Shown here in pieces: positions 1 through 7,776 of a stretch of 49,531 bases of DNA. A program made the translations under genes and the position numbers. Below the pieces are notes generated by a model. The model worked only from the letters and a program-made list of their open reading frames with translations. It was not told where the DNA came from and did no database searches. Within the stretch, counting starts at the first letter, position 1, and each line of letters begins with the position of its first letter. Source of the stretch: DATNFP01 sp035606335 (GTDB lineage Bacteria > Bacteroidota > Bacteroidia > Chitinophagales > Chitinophagaceae); NCBI GenBank assembly GCA_035606335.1, contig DATNFP010000019.1, forward strand, positions 1 to 49,531. The letters are read 5' to 3'.

Positions 1-1541
1 CCTTCCAGTTTTTGAATCGCTTCCCAATCAAGATGGAAAATACCGGGAAGATCCTTTAGCAGGCCAAGCTCATAAAATTTGCGAACATTTGCTTCTCCCA
101 GATTACGAATGTCCATTGCATCCTTACTAGCAAAGTGCATAATACGTTCGACAACCTGCGCAGGGCAACTAATGTTAATGCACCGCCAAACAGCTTCGTC
201 TTGCTGGCGCTCTAACTTTTCTCCGCAAACAGGACAATGGATTGGGAACTCTATTTTTTTCTCATGACCCGTGCGCAATTCGGCTAATGGTTTAACAATA
301 TAAGGGATTACGTCTCCAGCTCTTTCTACCAATACAGTATCACCAATATGTAAATCCTTTTCACGGACTACATCTTCGTTGAATAAAGAAATAGAAGTAA
401 CGGTAACACCACCTAAAGGCACAGGATCAATTTTTGCTACCGGAGTAATAGAACCTGTACGACCCACCTGGAATTCTACTTTTCGCAATTTGCTCGTGGC
501 CTGCCGCGCTTTGAATTTGTAAGCCACTGCCCAGCGTGGATGATGCGTGGTCATCCCCATTTTATCCTGTAGCTGTATATCATTTACTTTTATCACAAGT
601 CCATCTACTTCAAATGCGAGATCGTCGCGATGCTGCTCGAAACCATGACAATATTCAATAACATCATCGATATTCCTGAACACTTTCATTTCCTTTACAG
701 GAGTGGGGAAACCTAGCCCGTACAACCACTGGATAGAATTATAGTGTTTGCGTAATTCTTCAGGCCGATGCTCACCTTTAACTAATGTATAATCACTGAT
801 ATGATATAAAATGGCAGTAAGGCCACGTTTACGCACTTCTTTGGGATCGAGCATGCGTAAAGTGCCGGATGCCGCGTTGCGAGGATTAGCTAATGGTGCT
901 AATCCTTCTGCCGCGCGCTGCCTGTTAAATTCTTCGAATACTTTTTTATGTATCAGCACCTCACCTCGTATTTCCACCTGCTTTATTCCATCTTTAGTTA
1001 GAGCCACTGATAACGGAATAGCTTTTATTTGCCTGATATTGATAGTTATCTCCTCTCCCATTACACCATCACCACGCGTAGCACCACGAACGAGCTTATC
1101 ATCTTCGTATATAAGCGAGATGCTTGCACCATCATATTTTGGCTCAACACAATATTCTATTTCCGCATCGCCTGCCAGCTCACGGCAGCGGGTATCCCAA
1201 TCGCGAAGGTCTTCTGCATTATAAGTATTATCGAGGCTAAGCATAGGGACCAGGTGACTTACGGATGGAAAGCGCTCACTTAACCCTTCCGCCACTCGCT
1301 GAGTGGGTGAATCGGCTGTTACCTGTTCCGGATATTTTTCCTCGAAGCCTTTTAGTTTTTTAAATAAAGTATCGTACTCAAAGTCGGAAAAAACAGGATC
1401 ATCCTGCACATAGTATTTCCAATCCGCATAGTTGATCACTTTACGCAAATCTTCTATTTCCTGCTTGTAATTAGTTGAGGTATGCGCAATGAGATGCTTG
1501 GCCTGTTCATAAAGGTTCTTTTCGTCCTGTTTGGTGTACAT
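1..1541 (-). CDS. ligA: NAD-dependent DNA ligase, C-terminus cut by window edge
   Basis: This gene seals nicks in DNA during replication and repair, using NAD+ as the adenylate donor. About 513 codons are present; the reading frame is open to the window edge, so the last HhH repeats and the BRCT domain lie outside. Seen in the translation: an N-terminal Ia-like segment with a YYxxDxPxxxDxEYD-type signature, the adenylation motif EPKYDG carrying the active-site lysine (KxDG), an OB-fold segment, and a four-cysteine zinc finger (CPVCG followed by CINISCPAQ), after which the HhH region begins. The ATG at 1539-1541 gives the expected family N-terminus. It lies 18 bases downstream of the YciO-family gene on the same strand and is probably co-transcribed. 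Product identity is secure. Confidence 0.97.
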   Translation of the reverse strand, partial: MYTKQDEKNLYEQAKHLIAHTSTNYKQEIEDLRKVINYADWKYYVQDDPVFSDFEYDTLFKKLKGFEEKYPEQVTADSPTQRVAEGLSERFPSVSHLVPMLSLDNTYNAEDLRDWDTRCRELAGDAEIEYCVEPKYDGASISLIYEDDKLVRGATRGDGVMGEEITINIRQIKAIPLSVALTKDGIKQVEIRGEVLIHKKVFEEFNRQRAAEGLAPLANPRNAASGTLRMLDPKEVRKRGLTAILYHISDYTLVKGEHRPEELRKHYNSIQWLYGLGFPTPVKEMKVFRNIDDVIEYCHGFEQHRDDLAFEVDGLVIKVNDIQLQDKMGMTTHHPRWAVAYKFKARQATSKLRKVEFQVGRTGSITPVAKIDPVPLGGVTVTSISLFNEDVVREKDLHIGDTVLVERAGDVIPYIVKPLAELRTGHEKKIEFPIHCPVCGEKLERQQDEAVWRCINISCPAQVVERIMHFASKDAMDIRNLGEANVRKFYELGLLKDLPGIFHLDWEAIQKLE

Positions 1542-1559
1542 AAAAACAAAGAAAGGAAT

Positions 1560-2180
1560 TTATTGCAATAATTCCACCCACTCACCTGCGCCTTCTCTTA
1601 TCATCTCAGGCTCACCCTGGGTGCAATCTATGACTGTAGATGGAATAATACCACCAATGCCACCTTCGATAACTATATCAACAAGATTATTGAATTGCTC
1701 ATACATCTGTAAAGGGTCTGTGAAATATTCCACATCCGCATCCATAGGCAAAGATGCGCTCATAATAGGGTGTCCTAATTCCTTTACTATGGCATGGCAA
1801 ATTTTATTATCGGGGACACGGATACCTACGGTCTCCTTTTTCGTTTTAAGCATTCTCGGCACCATTCTACTTGCTTCCAGGATAAAAGTATAAGGGCCAG
1901 GCAAAGCAGCTTTTAACAACCGGAAAATAGGAGTATCCACGCTCTTAGCATAATCGCTGAGATGACTAAGGTCACTGCAAACAAAAGAGAAATTCGATTT
2001 TTTAGGATCAATATGCTTGATCCGGCAAATGCGCTCAACAGCATGCATATTACTGATATCGCAACCCAATCCGTAAATAGTATCTGTGGGATATATGATC
2101 ACCCCACCATTTCTAAGACATTCTGCCACTGCGCTGATATGTCTTGGCTGCGGATTATGTGGATGAATATGCAACAACAT
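1560..2180 (-). CDS. yciO: YciO/YrdC/Sua5-family protein (threonylcarbamoyl-AMP synthase-like)
   Basis: The 206-residue protein is a single YrdC-like domain. It has the YPTDTIYGLGCDI strand near residue 30, RICRIKHIDPKK in the nucleotide-binding loop, an LPGPYTFIL segment, a GIRVPDN loop and an STVIDCT segment near the end. The layout (IHPHNPQ start, RICRIK, FSFVC) resembles E. coli YciO more than TsaC. TsaC/Sua5 proteins make threonylcarbamoyl-AMP for the t6A modification of tRNA; YciO proteins share the fold, and their physiological role is less certain. No C-terminal Sua5 domain is present. The gene is 45 bases downstream of the nicotinamide riboside kinase and 18 bases upstream of ligA. 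Fold confidence is high; substrate is inferred. Confidence 0.85.
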   Translation of the reverse strand: MLLHIHPHNPQPRHISAVAECLRNGGVIIYPTDTIYGLGCDISNMHAVERICRIKHIDPKKSNFSFVCSDLSHLSDYAKSVDTPIFRLLKAALPGPYTFILEASRMVPRMLKTKKETVGIRVPDNKICHAIVKELGHPIMSASLPMDADVEYFTDPLQMYEQFNNLVDIVIEGGIGGIIPSTVIDCTQGEPEMIREGAGEWVELLQ

Positions 2181-2225
2181 ATACTAAGGCAAAGTTAGGG
2201 GAGAAGAAATTGAAAAAGCAGAGTA

Positions 2226-2750
2226 TTACAAAATATTATTGATAGTGTCCAGCGCATTTTTGAGGCGGGTATTTTCATCACCACGAATATCTACCCAAGG
2301 CACATTACTGTTCTGAATAAGATCGAGATAAATATTATAAAAGTAGGTACGCATTGCTCCTGAAGGGTATTCCCGTTGCGGATCTTCCTGCCAATCAATA
2401 TCAATGTATGTTAACAGATACAAGTCATATTTTCTTTTTGCGATCTGCTCCAGTATCCACTTATCGCAATGATAATATTTATGTTCACTCCACACCTTGA
2501 GCACATAAAGGTCTGTATCACAGATAAGTATATTATTTGCATCCGGCAGCAGCTTATCTTCACTTTCTATTTGTCCATGAGCAATTGCCAACAAATCATT
2601 CTCGATGTATGGATGATTGATATTTTCAAGATAAGAGCGTGCATATTCCGGCACCCAAACGGTATGTAATTCTTCTGCAAGCGCTTCGCTTAAAGTACTT
2701 TTACCCGTTGATTCAGGGCCTATGACAACTACTTTTTTTTTGTTATTCAG
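2226..2750 (-). CDS. NadR-like nicotinamide riboside kinase (AAA_28 P-loop protein)
   Basis: A P-loop kinase of about 174 residues, resembling the C-terminal ribosylnicotinamide kinase domain of NadR. Seen: Walker A GPESTGKST right after a lysine run, then VPEYARSYLE matching the WEYGRE-type substrate loop of NadR, ICDTDLYV as the Walker B-like strand, and a C-terminal IDIRGD-like segment. It would phosphorylate imported nicotinamide riboside to NMN. pnuC two genes upstream supports that. The first in-frame ATG (2652-2654) would remove the Walker A, so the gene must start earlier. No ATG, GTG or TTG exists between the preceding in-frame TGA and Walker A; only CTG (2748-2750, used here) or ATT (2754-2756) are available. 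The frame starts at the stop codon of the PAP2 gene, suggesting translational coupling. A run of nine A (minus strand) precedes Walker A. Confidence 0.8.
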   Translation of the reverse strand: MNNKKKVVVIGPESTGKSTLSEALAEELHTVWVPEYARSYLENINHPYIENDLLAIAHGQIESEDKLLPDANNILICDTDLYVLKVWSEHKYYHCDKWILEQIAKRKYDLYLLTYIDIDWQEDPQREYPSGAMRTYFYNIYLDLIQNSNVPWVDIRGDENTRLKNALDTINNIL

Positions 2751-3387
2751 ATGAATACAATTTCTTTTTCAGTGAATGCTGGTGTAACCAATGAGTGCCT
2801 TTATAACTTAGCCATGAAGAACCCGCACCTACAATAGCGCCCACAAGTACATCACCCGGATAGTGCATCCCTAAATATAACCTTGAATAACCAACAACGC
2901 CTGCCCACAAAAACGATGGCGCTATAATATACCACTTGGGGTACTCAAGACTTAAGCTTGTGGCAGTAGAAAATGCAACAGATGTATGACCGGAGGGGAA
3001 AGAAGGATCGGTATCGTAGGAGTAAGGCTTAATATCAGGGTAAGTAATGTAAGGTCTTTTTTCATTTACTGTATATTTCAGGCCAAATGTGATAACCCCT
3101 GTAATGCCCAGACCTGCTACAGTTTCCCATCCATAAATCACTGTTTGTTTTTTTCGGGTAGCGTAACCATAAATCAACTGACCTATGGGCACAGCTGCAG
3201 AAACGGGATAAGTCGTGTTCGTTACATCATTCATAATGTTACTGCCAGCGGCTGTGCGCCCTTTAGTAATATCGCGAAGCCATTCGATATTCTTGTTCTG
3301 GGCGAGGCAAGAATTAGCGGATAAAACCAGCACCAGCAAAAATGCTACTGTAATTTTAATTGTTGCAAGCGGTACAATTTTTTCCAT
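2743..3387 (-). CDS. Secreted PAP2-family acid phosphatase
   Basis: A phosphatase of 214 residues with all three PAP2/vanadium-haloperoxidase motifs: K104-x6-R111-P112, P131-S-G-H134, and S168-R169-x5-H175-x3-D179. An N-terminal hydrophobic stretch followed by NSCLAQ looks like a signal peptide, and further hydrophobic segments could hold the protein at a membrane; either way the catalytic site is predicted to be extracytoplasmic. Members hydrolyse phosphate monoesters or undecaprenyl pyrophosphate. The start codon lies 43 bases inside the end of pnuC, and the stop touches the start region of the nicotinamide riboside kinase. It is therefore embedded in an NAD salvage unit and could supply nicotinamide riboside by dephosphorylating NMN; this substrate is inference. 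A lipid phosphatase role is the main alternative. Confidence 0.88.
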   Translation of the reverse strand: MEKIVPLATIKITVAFLLVLVLSANSCLAQNKNIEWLRDITKGRTAAGSNIMNDVTNTTYPVSAAVPIGQLIYGYATRKKQTVIYGWETVAGLGITGVITFGLKYTVNEKRPYITYPDIKPYSYDTDPSFPSGHTSVAFSTATSLSLEYPKWYIIAPSFLWAGVVGYSRLYLGMHYPGDVLVGAIVGAGSSWLSYKGTHWLHQHSLKKKLYSSE

Positions 3388-4013
3388 TCCAGGTATCCAA
3401 AAATAGCTACAATAAACAAAAATAAAGTAAGTGCCGCTGTAAACGGCATGCCTTTATATATATAAATAGGTATTGCTACGATATTGGAAATATTCAGCAG
3501 AAGCCAGTTCTCTACTTTTCTTTTGGCCAACAGCCACATGCCAGTCCATGCCGTTGCAGAAATAAAGGCATCCCATATAGCAACATCGGATGGAATATAT
3601 GTAATATGAAATAGTGCGGGCATTACCACAGGGAAAAACCATGTGAGCAAAAAGTAAAGCAAAACCCAACCTGCAAGCGCCAAAGAAACAATAATCGTCC
3701 AATCGGTTTTGGTGCATGAGCTTATTGGAAGAGCAGCATTATTGCCCCTGTTTTTTGTCCATAACAACCATCCATAAACACTCATAATAAAATAGTACGA
3801 GTTCAGGATAGCATCAGCATATAGCTTAACGGATGGCCTTACGAATAAATAGGTATAGATAACTGTACTTATAATACCCGAAGGATATAGAAGCACGCTA
3901 TTATTGCGAGCCAATAACACTTCGGCAACCGCAAAAAAAATAGCTACCCATTCGAGTATTGGAGTAGCCTTTACCTGATCAGCAAACAATACCAGCAATT
4001 GGTGTATACTCAT
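3345..4013 (-). CDS. pnuC: PnuC-type nicotinamide riboside transporter
   Basis: A polytopic membrane protein of about 222 residues with PnuC hallmarks: an early EWVAIFFAVAEVLLARNN segment, YPSGIISTVIYTYLF, the YGWLLW motif after a central helix, and a late WLLLNISNIVAIPIYIYKGM segment followed by GYLEWKK. PnuC proteins import nicotinamide riboside by facilitated diffusion, trapped by phosphorylation inside the cell. The frame could begin at a TTG (4022), but the ATG at 4011-4013 is preferred. Related PnuT proteins carry thiamine and usually lie behind a TPP riboswitch; there is no room for one here, and the kinase two genes downstream is NadR-like, so nicotinamide riboside is favoured. A TACTTTTG box lies just upstream, on the minus strand. 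Confidence 0.9.
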   Translation of the reverse strand: MSIHQLLVLFADQVKATPILEWVAIFFAVAEVLLARNNSVLLYPSGIISTVIYTYLFVRPSVKLYADAILNSYYFIMSVYGWLLWTKNRGNNAALPISSCTKTDWTIIVSLALAGWVLLYFLLTWFFPVVMPALFHITYIPSDVAIWDAFISATAWTGMWLLAKRKVENWLLLNISNIVAIPIYIYKGMPFTAALTLFLFIVAIFGYLEWKKLYRLQQLKLQ

Positions 4014-4019
4014 GCGCGG

Positions 4020-4027
4020 CAAAAGTA
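4020..4027 (-). promoter_or_regulatory. Possible -7 box upstream of pnuC
   Basis: On the minus strand this reads TACTTTTG, a full match to the Bacteroidetes TAnnTTTG -7 element. It ends six bases before the preferred ATG of pnuC, so a transcript from it would be almost leaderless. No clear TTG/TTTG -33 element sits 19-21 bases upstream, so the call is weak. Confidence 0.25.
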
Positions 4028-4100
4028 TAAAGTGAATATTGATAAAAACACTATCAATTTATATATGCGAAAAAAGAATGGTTGATTATCACGTTAGTTT

Positions 4101-4131
4101 TTTGGATAATTCGGGATTAATCCTATTTTTG
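4101..4131 (+). promoter_or_regulatory. Bacteroidetes-type promoter of tRNA-Phe
   Basis: TTTG at 4101-4104 and TATTTTTG at 4124-4131 are separated by 19 bases. This matches the known Bacteroidetes sigma-ABfr consensus (TTTG, 19-21 bp, TAnnTTTG) exactly and lies about 20 bases before the mature tRNA 5' end. Confidence 0.85.
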
Positions 4132-4151
4132 CACTCCCAAATAAGGGAAAA

Positions 4152-4224
4152 GGTGCGGTAGCTCAGTCGGTAGAGCAAAGGACTGAAAATCCTTGTGTCG
4201 GCGGTTCGATCCCGCCCCACACCA
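4152..4224 (+). tRNA. tRNA-Phe (anticodon GAA)
   Basis: A complete 73-base cloverleaf: acceptor strand 4152-4158, D arm GCTC/GAGC, anticodon stem AAGGA/TCCTT with GAA at 4185-4187, variable loop GTGTC, T arm GGCGG-TTCGATC-CCGCC, acceptor return 4217-4223 and discriminator A at 4224. CCA is not encoded (the next bases are CAG). The acceptor stem has one mispair, C5 opposite A68 (4156 and 4219). A strong promoter precedes it and a hairpin terminator follows, so it is a single-gene unit. Confidence 0.97.
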
Positions 4225-4228
4225 CAGA

Positions 4229-4270
4229 GGCAGAAACAGTTGCGTAAGTGCGTAAGGTTTCTGCCTTTTC
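4229..4270 (+). terminator. Intrinsic terminator after tRNA-Phe
   Basis: GGCAGAAAC (4229-4237) pairs perfectly with GTTTCTGCC (4257-4265), followed at once by TTTT. It lies five bases after the tRNA 3' end. Confidence 0.85.
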
Positions 4271-4502
4271 CGTTAAATCATGCTGTTCTTAAATTCTTAT
4301 CTTTATAAGGCAAAACATATTTTGTTAAAGTAAATCTATTTCTTTCCTATATTCAAACTCTTAGTTTCATTACATATTAATGGTTAACAATTGGATAATA
4401 TAATTATTCCATTCAATATATGCATTATGAAATATCACTGTGGATAATTATCCTTAAATTCTTTATTTTTAGAAAAAAGTCTAACCACTTAATTGAATTA
4501 AA
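4271..4502. other. AT-rich intergenic region before the receiver gene
   Basis: These 232 bases hold no plausible gene. A TATTTTTA box (4464-4471, seven of eight bases of the -7 consensus) lies about 30 bases before the receiver gene start, with only a poor -33 match, so it is a weak promoter candidate for the two-component pair that follows. Confidence 0.4.
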
Positions 4503-4901
4503 GTGACTTGCTTCCTGATTGACGATGATGCTGATGACCGTGAAATATTTGCCATTACCCTGGCAGAAATAAATCCCAATATAAAATGCCTAACTGCCAA
4601 TGACGGAAGGGAAGGAATAGAAAAACTAACTGCTGAGGAATTATTTATTCCCGACTATATTTTCCTGGACCTGAATATGCATCGCATGAACGGCAAAGAG
4701 TGCCTTAAGGAAATAAAAAAAATAGACCGTCTTAAAAATACTAAAGTCATTATATACTCTACTTCGTCAAATCCCCAGGACATAGCGGAAACCCGTGAAT
4801 TAAAAGCTGATGGGTATATGGTGAAACAGGCCAGTCTTTCATCACTCAGGAAAAAGCTGATGGAAGTCTTTGATACATACAATTATGAGTTTATAATATA
4901 A
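4503..4901 (+). CDS. Single-domain response regulator (receiver only)
   Basis: A CheY-like receiver of 132 residues with no output domain. The acidic cluster DDDADD begins at residue 7, the phosphoacceptor is D56 in IFLDLN, the switch serine/threonine is in YSTSS, and the conserved lysine is in MVKQ. The DLNMHRMNGKECL stretch is typical of Rcp1-like receivers that partner bacteriophytochrome-type kinases. The best start is a GTG, since an in-frame TGA lies two codons upstream and no ATG is available. The kinase gene follows after 27 bases, so this is very likely its phosphotransfer partner. It has no DNA-binding domain, so the output is probably protein interaction. Confidence 0.92.
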   Translation: MTCFLIDDDADDREIFAITLAEINPNIKCLTANDGREGIEKLTAEELFIPDYIFLDLNMHRMNGKECLKEIKKIDRLKNTKVIIYSTSSNPQDIAETRELKADGYMVKQASLSSLRKKLMEVFDTYNYEFII

Positions 4902-4928
4902 CACTCGTTTTATTTAATTGGAATTAAT

Positions 4929-6485
4929 ATGCCGGAGACAAAAAACTCATACATTTTAGGGCAAAATTCGATAGAAAACCAAGTAGCATACCTGGCAGCT
5001 ATTGTTCAATCGTCAGAAGATGCCATTATCAGCAAAACACTGGAAGGCATTGTAACGAGCTGGAACAGGTCGGCGGAAAGAATATTAGGATACACTGCTG
5101 AAGAGATGATAGGGCAATCTATTACTAAAATAATTCCAACGGACAGACTTAATGAAGAGCCCGAAATACTTGAAAAATTAAAAAGAGGGATAAAAGTATC
5201 TCATTTCGAAACAATACGCAAAACAAAGGATGGGAAATTAATAGACCTTTCCCTAACCATCTCTCCGGTAAAAGACAAGGATGGGAAAATAATAGGCGCA
5301 TCCAAAATTGCACGCGATATTACAGCACAGAAAAATATTGAACGCTTAGCTAAAGAAAGCGAAGAAAGATTCAGAATAGTGGCAGATACCGCACCGGTAA
5401 TGATATGGATGGACGACGCTGAAAAAAATTGCATATTTTTAAATAAAGGATGGCTGGACTTCACAGGCGGTGCGCTTCCTGACGAGCTGGACTTCGGCTG
5501 GCTACGCAACATACATCCTGATGACATAGAACGACGTACACAGATATATAATACAGCTTTTGACTCACAGCAGGAATATTATACAGAATACCGCCTGCGG
5601 CGACATGACGGCACATACAGGTGGGTAGCGGGCAAAGGTGTGCCCCGGTATGCTCCGGATGGTACTTTCCTTGGCTATATCGGGGGCTCTACTGATATTC
5701 ACGAGCAACATATGGCAAAGAAAGAGCTTGAAAGAATTGTGAATGAACGAACCAAAGAGCTACTGCAAATGAATGAGCAACTAATGAAAAAAAATCACGA
5801 ATTAGAGCAATTTGCCTATATAGCCAGCCATGACCTACAGGAACCATTACGTAAAATCCAGACTTTCTCTGAGCTCATTCAATCAAACCTGCACAATAAA
5901 GAAGTTACTGAGAAATATTTTGAAAAGATAACATCATCGTCCCAGCGAATGTCAACACTGATCACTGCTGTATTGAATTACTCACGTCTTGATGCTATTG
6001 ATAATTCGCCTGTTGAGGTAGACCTAAATGATACACTCAATGAAATAATAACAGATTTTGAACTGCTGATAAAGGAGAAGAATGCCGTTATACATTCTAA
6101 CATTCTTCCTACAGTGAAGGGAATATCTTTACAATTGCAACAGCTTTTTGCGAATCTGATAGGTAATTCTTTAAAATTTTGCGTTAAAAAGCCGGAAATA
6201 CATATCTACTCAAAGGCATTATCTGCCACAGAGCTGCAGCACTATCCCCTTCTCAGGAAAGGTAAATACGAAAAAATTATTTTTAGTGATAACGGAATTG
6301 GTTTTGAGCAAAAATATGCAGAAAGGATATTTGCTATTTTCCAACGTCTTAATGATAATTATAGTGGTACAGGTATAGGACTTGCCCTTTGTAAAAAAAT
6401 AATAGAAAATCATCATGGCGATATCAGTGTAACTAGTACACCCGGAAAGGGCACTATTTTTACCATTATTTTGCCTGTAGCTTAA
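4929..6485 (+). CDS. PAS-PAS sensor histidine kinase
   Basis: A 518-residue kinase with no evident membrane segment or signal peptide, so probably cytosolic. Domains in order: PAS (about 20-135, with the AIISKTLEGIVTSWN and GYTAEEMIGQ signatures and a PAC tail ending ARDIT), a second PAS_3-type domain (about 145-260, FLNKGWLDFTG, IHPDD, RRHDGTYRW), a coiled linker, HisKA with the H-box ASHDLQEPLRK (phosphoacceptor H301), and HATPase_c with N-box LIGNSLKF, DNGIGF and GTGIGLALCKKI. It is like the kinase part of bacteriophytochromes but lacks GAF/PHY domains. The ligand of the PAS domains is not readable. It is paired with the receiver immediately upstream and ends six bases from the convergent CDF transporter gene. 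Confidence 0.95.
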   Translation: MPETKNSYILGQNSIENQVAYLAAIVQSSEDAIISKTLEGIVTSWNRSAERILGYTAEEMIGQSITKIIPTDRLNEEPEILEKLKRGIKVSHFETIRKTKDGKLIDLSLTISPVKDKDGKIIGASKIARDITAQKNIERLAKESEERFRIVADTAPVMIWMDDAEKNCIFLNKGWLDFTGGALPDELDFGWLRNIHPDDIERRTQIYNTAFDSQQEYYTEYRLRRHDGTYRWVAGKGVPRYAPDGTFLGYIGGSTDIHEQHMAKKELERIVNERTKELLQMNEQLMKKNHELEQFAYIASHDLQEPLRKIQTFSELIQSNLHNKEVTEKYFEKITSSSQRMSTLITAVLNYSRLDAIDNSPVEVDLNDTLNEIITDFELLIKEKNAVIHSNILPTVKGISLQLQQLFANLIGNSLKFCVKKPEIHIYSKALSATELQHYPLLRKGKYEKIIFSDNGIGFEQKYAERIFAIFQRLNDNYSGTGIGLALCKKIIENHHGDISVTSTPGKGTIFTIILPVA

Positions 6486-6491
6486 TACCTA

Positions 6492-7385
6492 CTATCGCCC
6501 GGGTTCGATAAAGATCTGTTTTACACGTGGAAATTTCTGCTGGATCTTTTTGATAATTCTATCTATCGCTTCTGTTATCTGCTGGGTAGTCATATTGTCT
6601 TTAAAAACTGTGATCATTTGAAGAACGATCTCCTCAGGAGCCAGATAAGTTGAGAAATGCTTTTTCACTTTTACCACAGATTCATCAGCTTCTGTAAGTG
6701 CAATTATCAATTTCAGTGCTTTTCTACTCAGTGTCTCACCCATTAGCAGGCTTCTGCTTTCTCTTAGGAGTATCATAGAGATCCCAATCAGGATCACACC
6801 GATAAGCATTGATGCTATGCCATCATAATGTGGATCATGCAGACGATGACCTATATAAATACCCAGGAAAGCCACTATTATTCCTAACAGATCTCCAAAA
6901 TCTCCCAGCAATACAATAAAAACTGTCGGATCTTTACTTTGAGTGACGGCTTGCCAAAATGGTATATCACCCTGCTGTTTATTAAATGCTTTTAATGATG
7001 CCATCGCTGAAATTGCTGTAAATACGGCTGCAACGGCTAATACGAGATAATTCCATCCCGGATTTTCTATATGTGCTAGTCTTCTAAATCTTATAACCCC
7101 CTCGTACAGAGCTATACAACCACCCAGGCTAAACATTATCAACGACACCATAAACGACCAGAAGTATAACTCCCGCCCATATCCAAAAGGACGCTTTTCA
7201 TCGGGTTGTTTTTTGCTTATCCTAATTCCCCAAATCAATAATATCTGGCTAATACAATCAATGACAGAATGGATGCCTTCAGAGATCATGGCCGAACTAC
7301 CGGTAATAATTGCCACTATAAACTTTGTAATAGCAATTATTCCATCCGTTATCAAAGCTATATATATGAATAACCTTGACCTCAT
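6492..7385 (-). CDS. Cation diffusion facilitator (CDF) metal exporter
   Basis: A six-helix membrane antiporter of the CDF family, which exports Zn, Fe, Mn or Co in exchange for protons. Seen: TGSSAMISEGIHSVIDCISQ in helix 2 with the metal-binding H-x3-D pair, GYGRELYFWSF after it, a LLGDFGDLLG segment in helix 5 supplying the second acidic pair, and a C-terminal cytoplasmic domain ending in KQIFIEPG. The open frame continues upstream to 7442, but the ATG at 7383-7385 (MRSRLFIYIAL) gives the normal N-terminus, so it is preferred. The long first cytosolic loop KKQPDEKRPFGYGRE is typical of a Bacteroidetes subgroup. Metal specificity cannot be read safely. The KGG protein gene lies upstream on the same strand. 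Confidence 0.93.
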   Translation of the reverse strand: MRSRLFIYIALITDGIIAITKFIVAIITGSSAMISEGIHSVIDCISQILLIWGIRISKKQPDEKRPFGYGRELYFWSFMVSLIMFSLGGCIALYEGVIRFRRLAHIENPGWNYLVLAVAAVFTAISAMASLKAFNKQQGDIPFWQAVTQSKDPTVFIVLLGDFGDLLGIIVAFLGIYIGHRLHDPHYDGIASMLIGVILIGISMILLRESRSLLMGETLSRKALKLIIALTEADESVVKVKKHFSTYLAPEEIVLQMITVFKDNMTTQQITEAIDRIIKKIQQKFPRVKQIFIEPGR

Positions 7386-7482
7386 ACAAGAGTTCAATTT
7401 GATATCTAAAGTTAAATAAAAAAACAACTGCACATTTTGCAATGTACAGTCAGTTCAGTTTAAAACCTTCCGGAAAAATCCA

Positions 7483-7776
7483 TTACTCATTTGCCATCTG
7501 ATCATCCAGGTCCCTGGCTTTGTTTTTTTGATTATTCCTGTTGCTCTGCGTTACCTGACCTCCTTTGCGACCTGCAGCGGCCGCTTCTTCAGAAGTCCAT
7601 TCATGTGCCACACCTTTATGGTGAGCTTCTTTGCCTCCTTTGCGTGCGATATCACGCTGCAGATTTTCATCCATTGAAGCAAATCCCCTCTTCGAGGTAT
7701 TACCTCTCGGAGAGCTTGTCCTGATATGTTGATTGTTGGGACTTTGCTGCCCATCCCAGTTATTATTTTGTTCCAT
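7483..7776 (-). CDS. KGG-motif stress protein
   Basis: A very hydrophilic 97-residue protein with two copies of the KGG motif, IARKGGKEAHHKG and AGRKGGQ, the pattern of the stress-induced KGG family (YciG/GsiB-like). The rest is rich in Asn, Gln, Gly and Lys and is probably disordered. Family members accumulate under general stress or desiccation; their molecular action is not established. It precedes the CDF exporter by about 100 bases on the same strand, so joint transcription is possible. Confidence 0.88.
   Translation of the reverse strand: MEQNNNWDGQQSPNNQHIRTSSPRGNTSKRGFASMDENLQRDIARKGGKEAHHKGVAHEWTSEEAAAAGRKGGQVTQSNRNNQKNKARDLDDQMANE

Noticed and set aside
79..1283. Plus-strand open frames across the first 1.3 kb
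   Set aside because: They are shadows of ligA, whose minus-strand frame carries all expected motifs; their translations match no family pattern.
1..1541. Frameshifted or broken ligA
   Set aside because: The frame is intact from the ATG to the window edge; it is only cut by the window.
4023..4123. TPP or NAD riboswitch upstream of pnuC
   Set aside because: Only about 90 bases separate pnuC from the divergent tRNA promoter and no conserved riboswitch core such as the TPP CTGAGA element is seen.
7386..7442. Longer N-terminus for the CDF exporter
   Set aside because: The extra 19 residues match no family N-terminus; the internal ATG at 7383-7385 gives the standard one.
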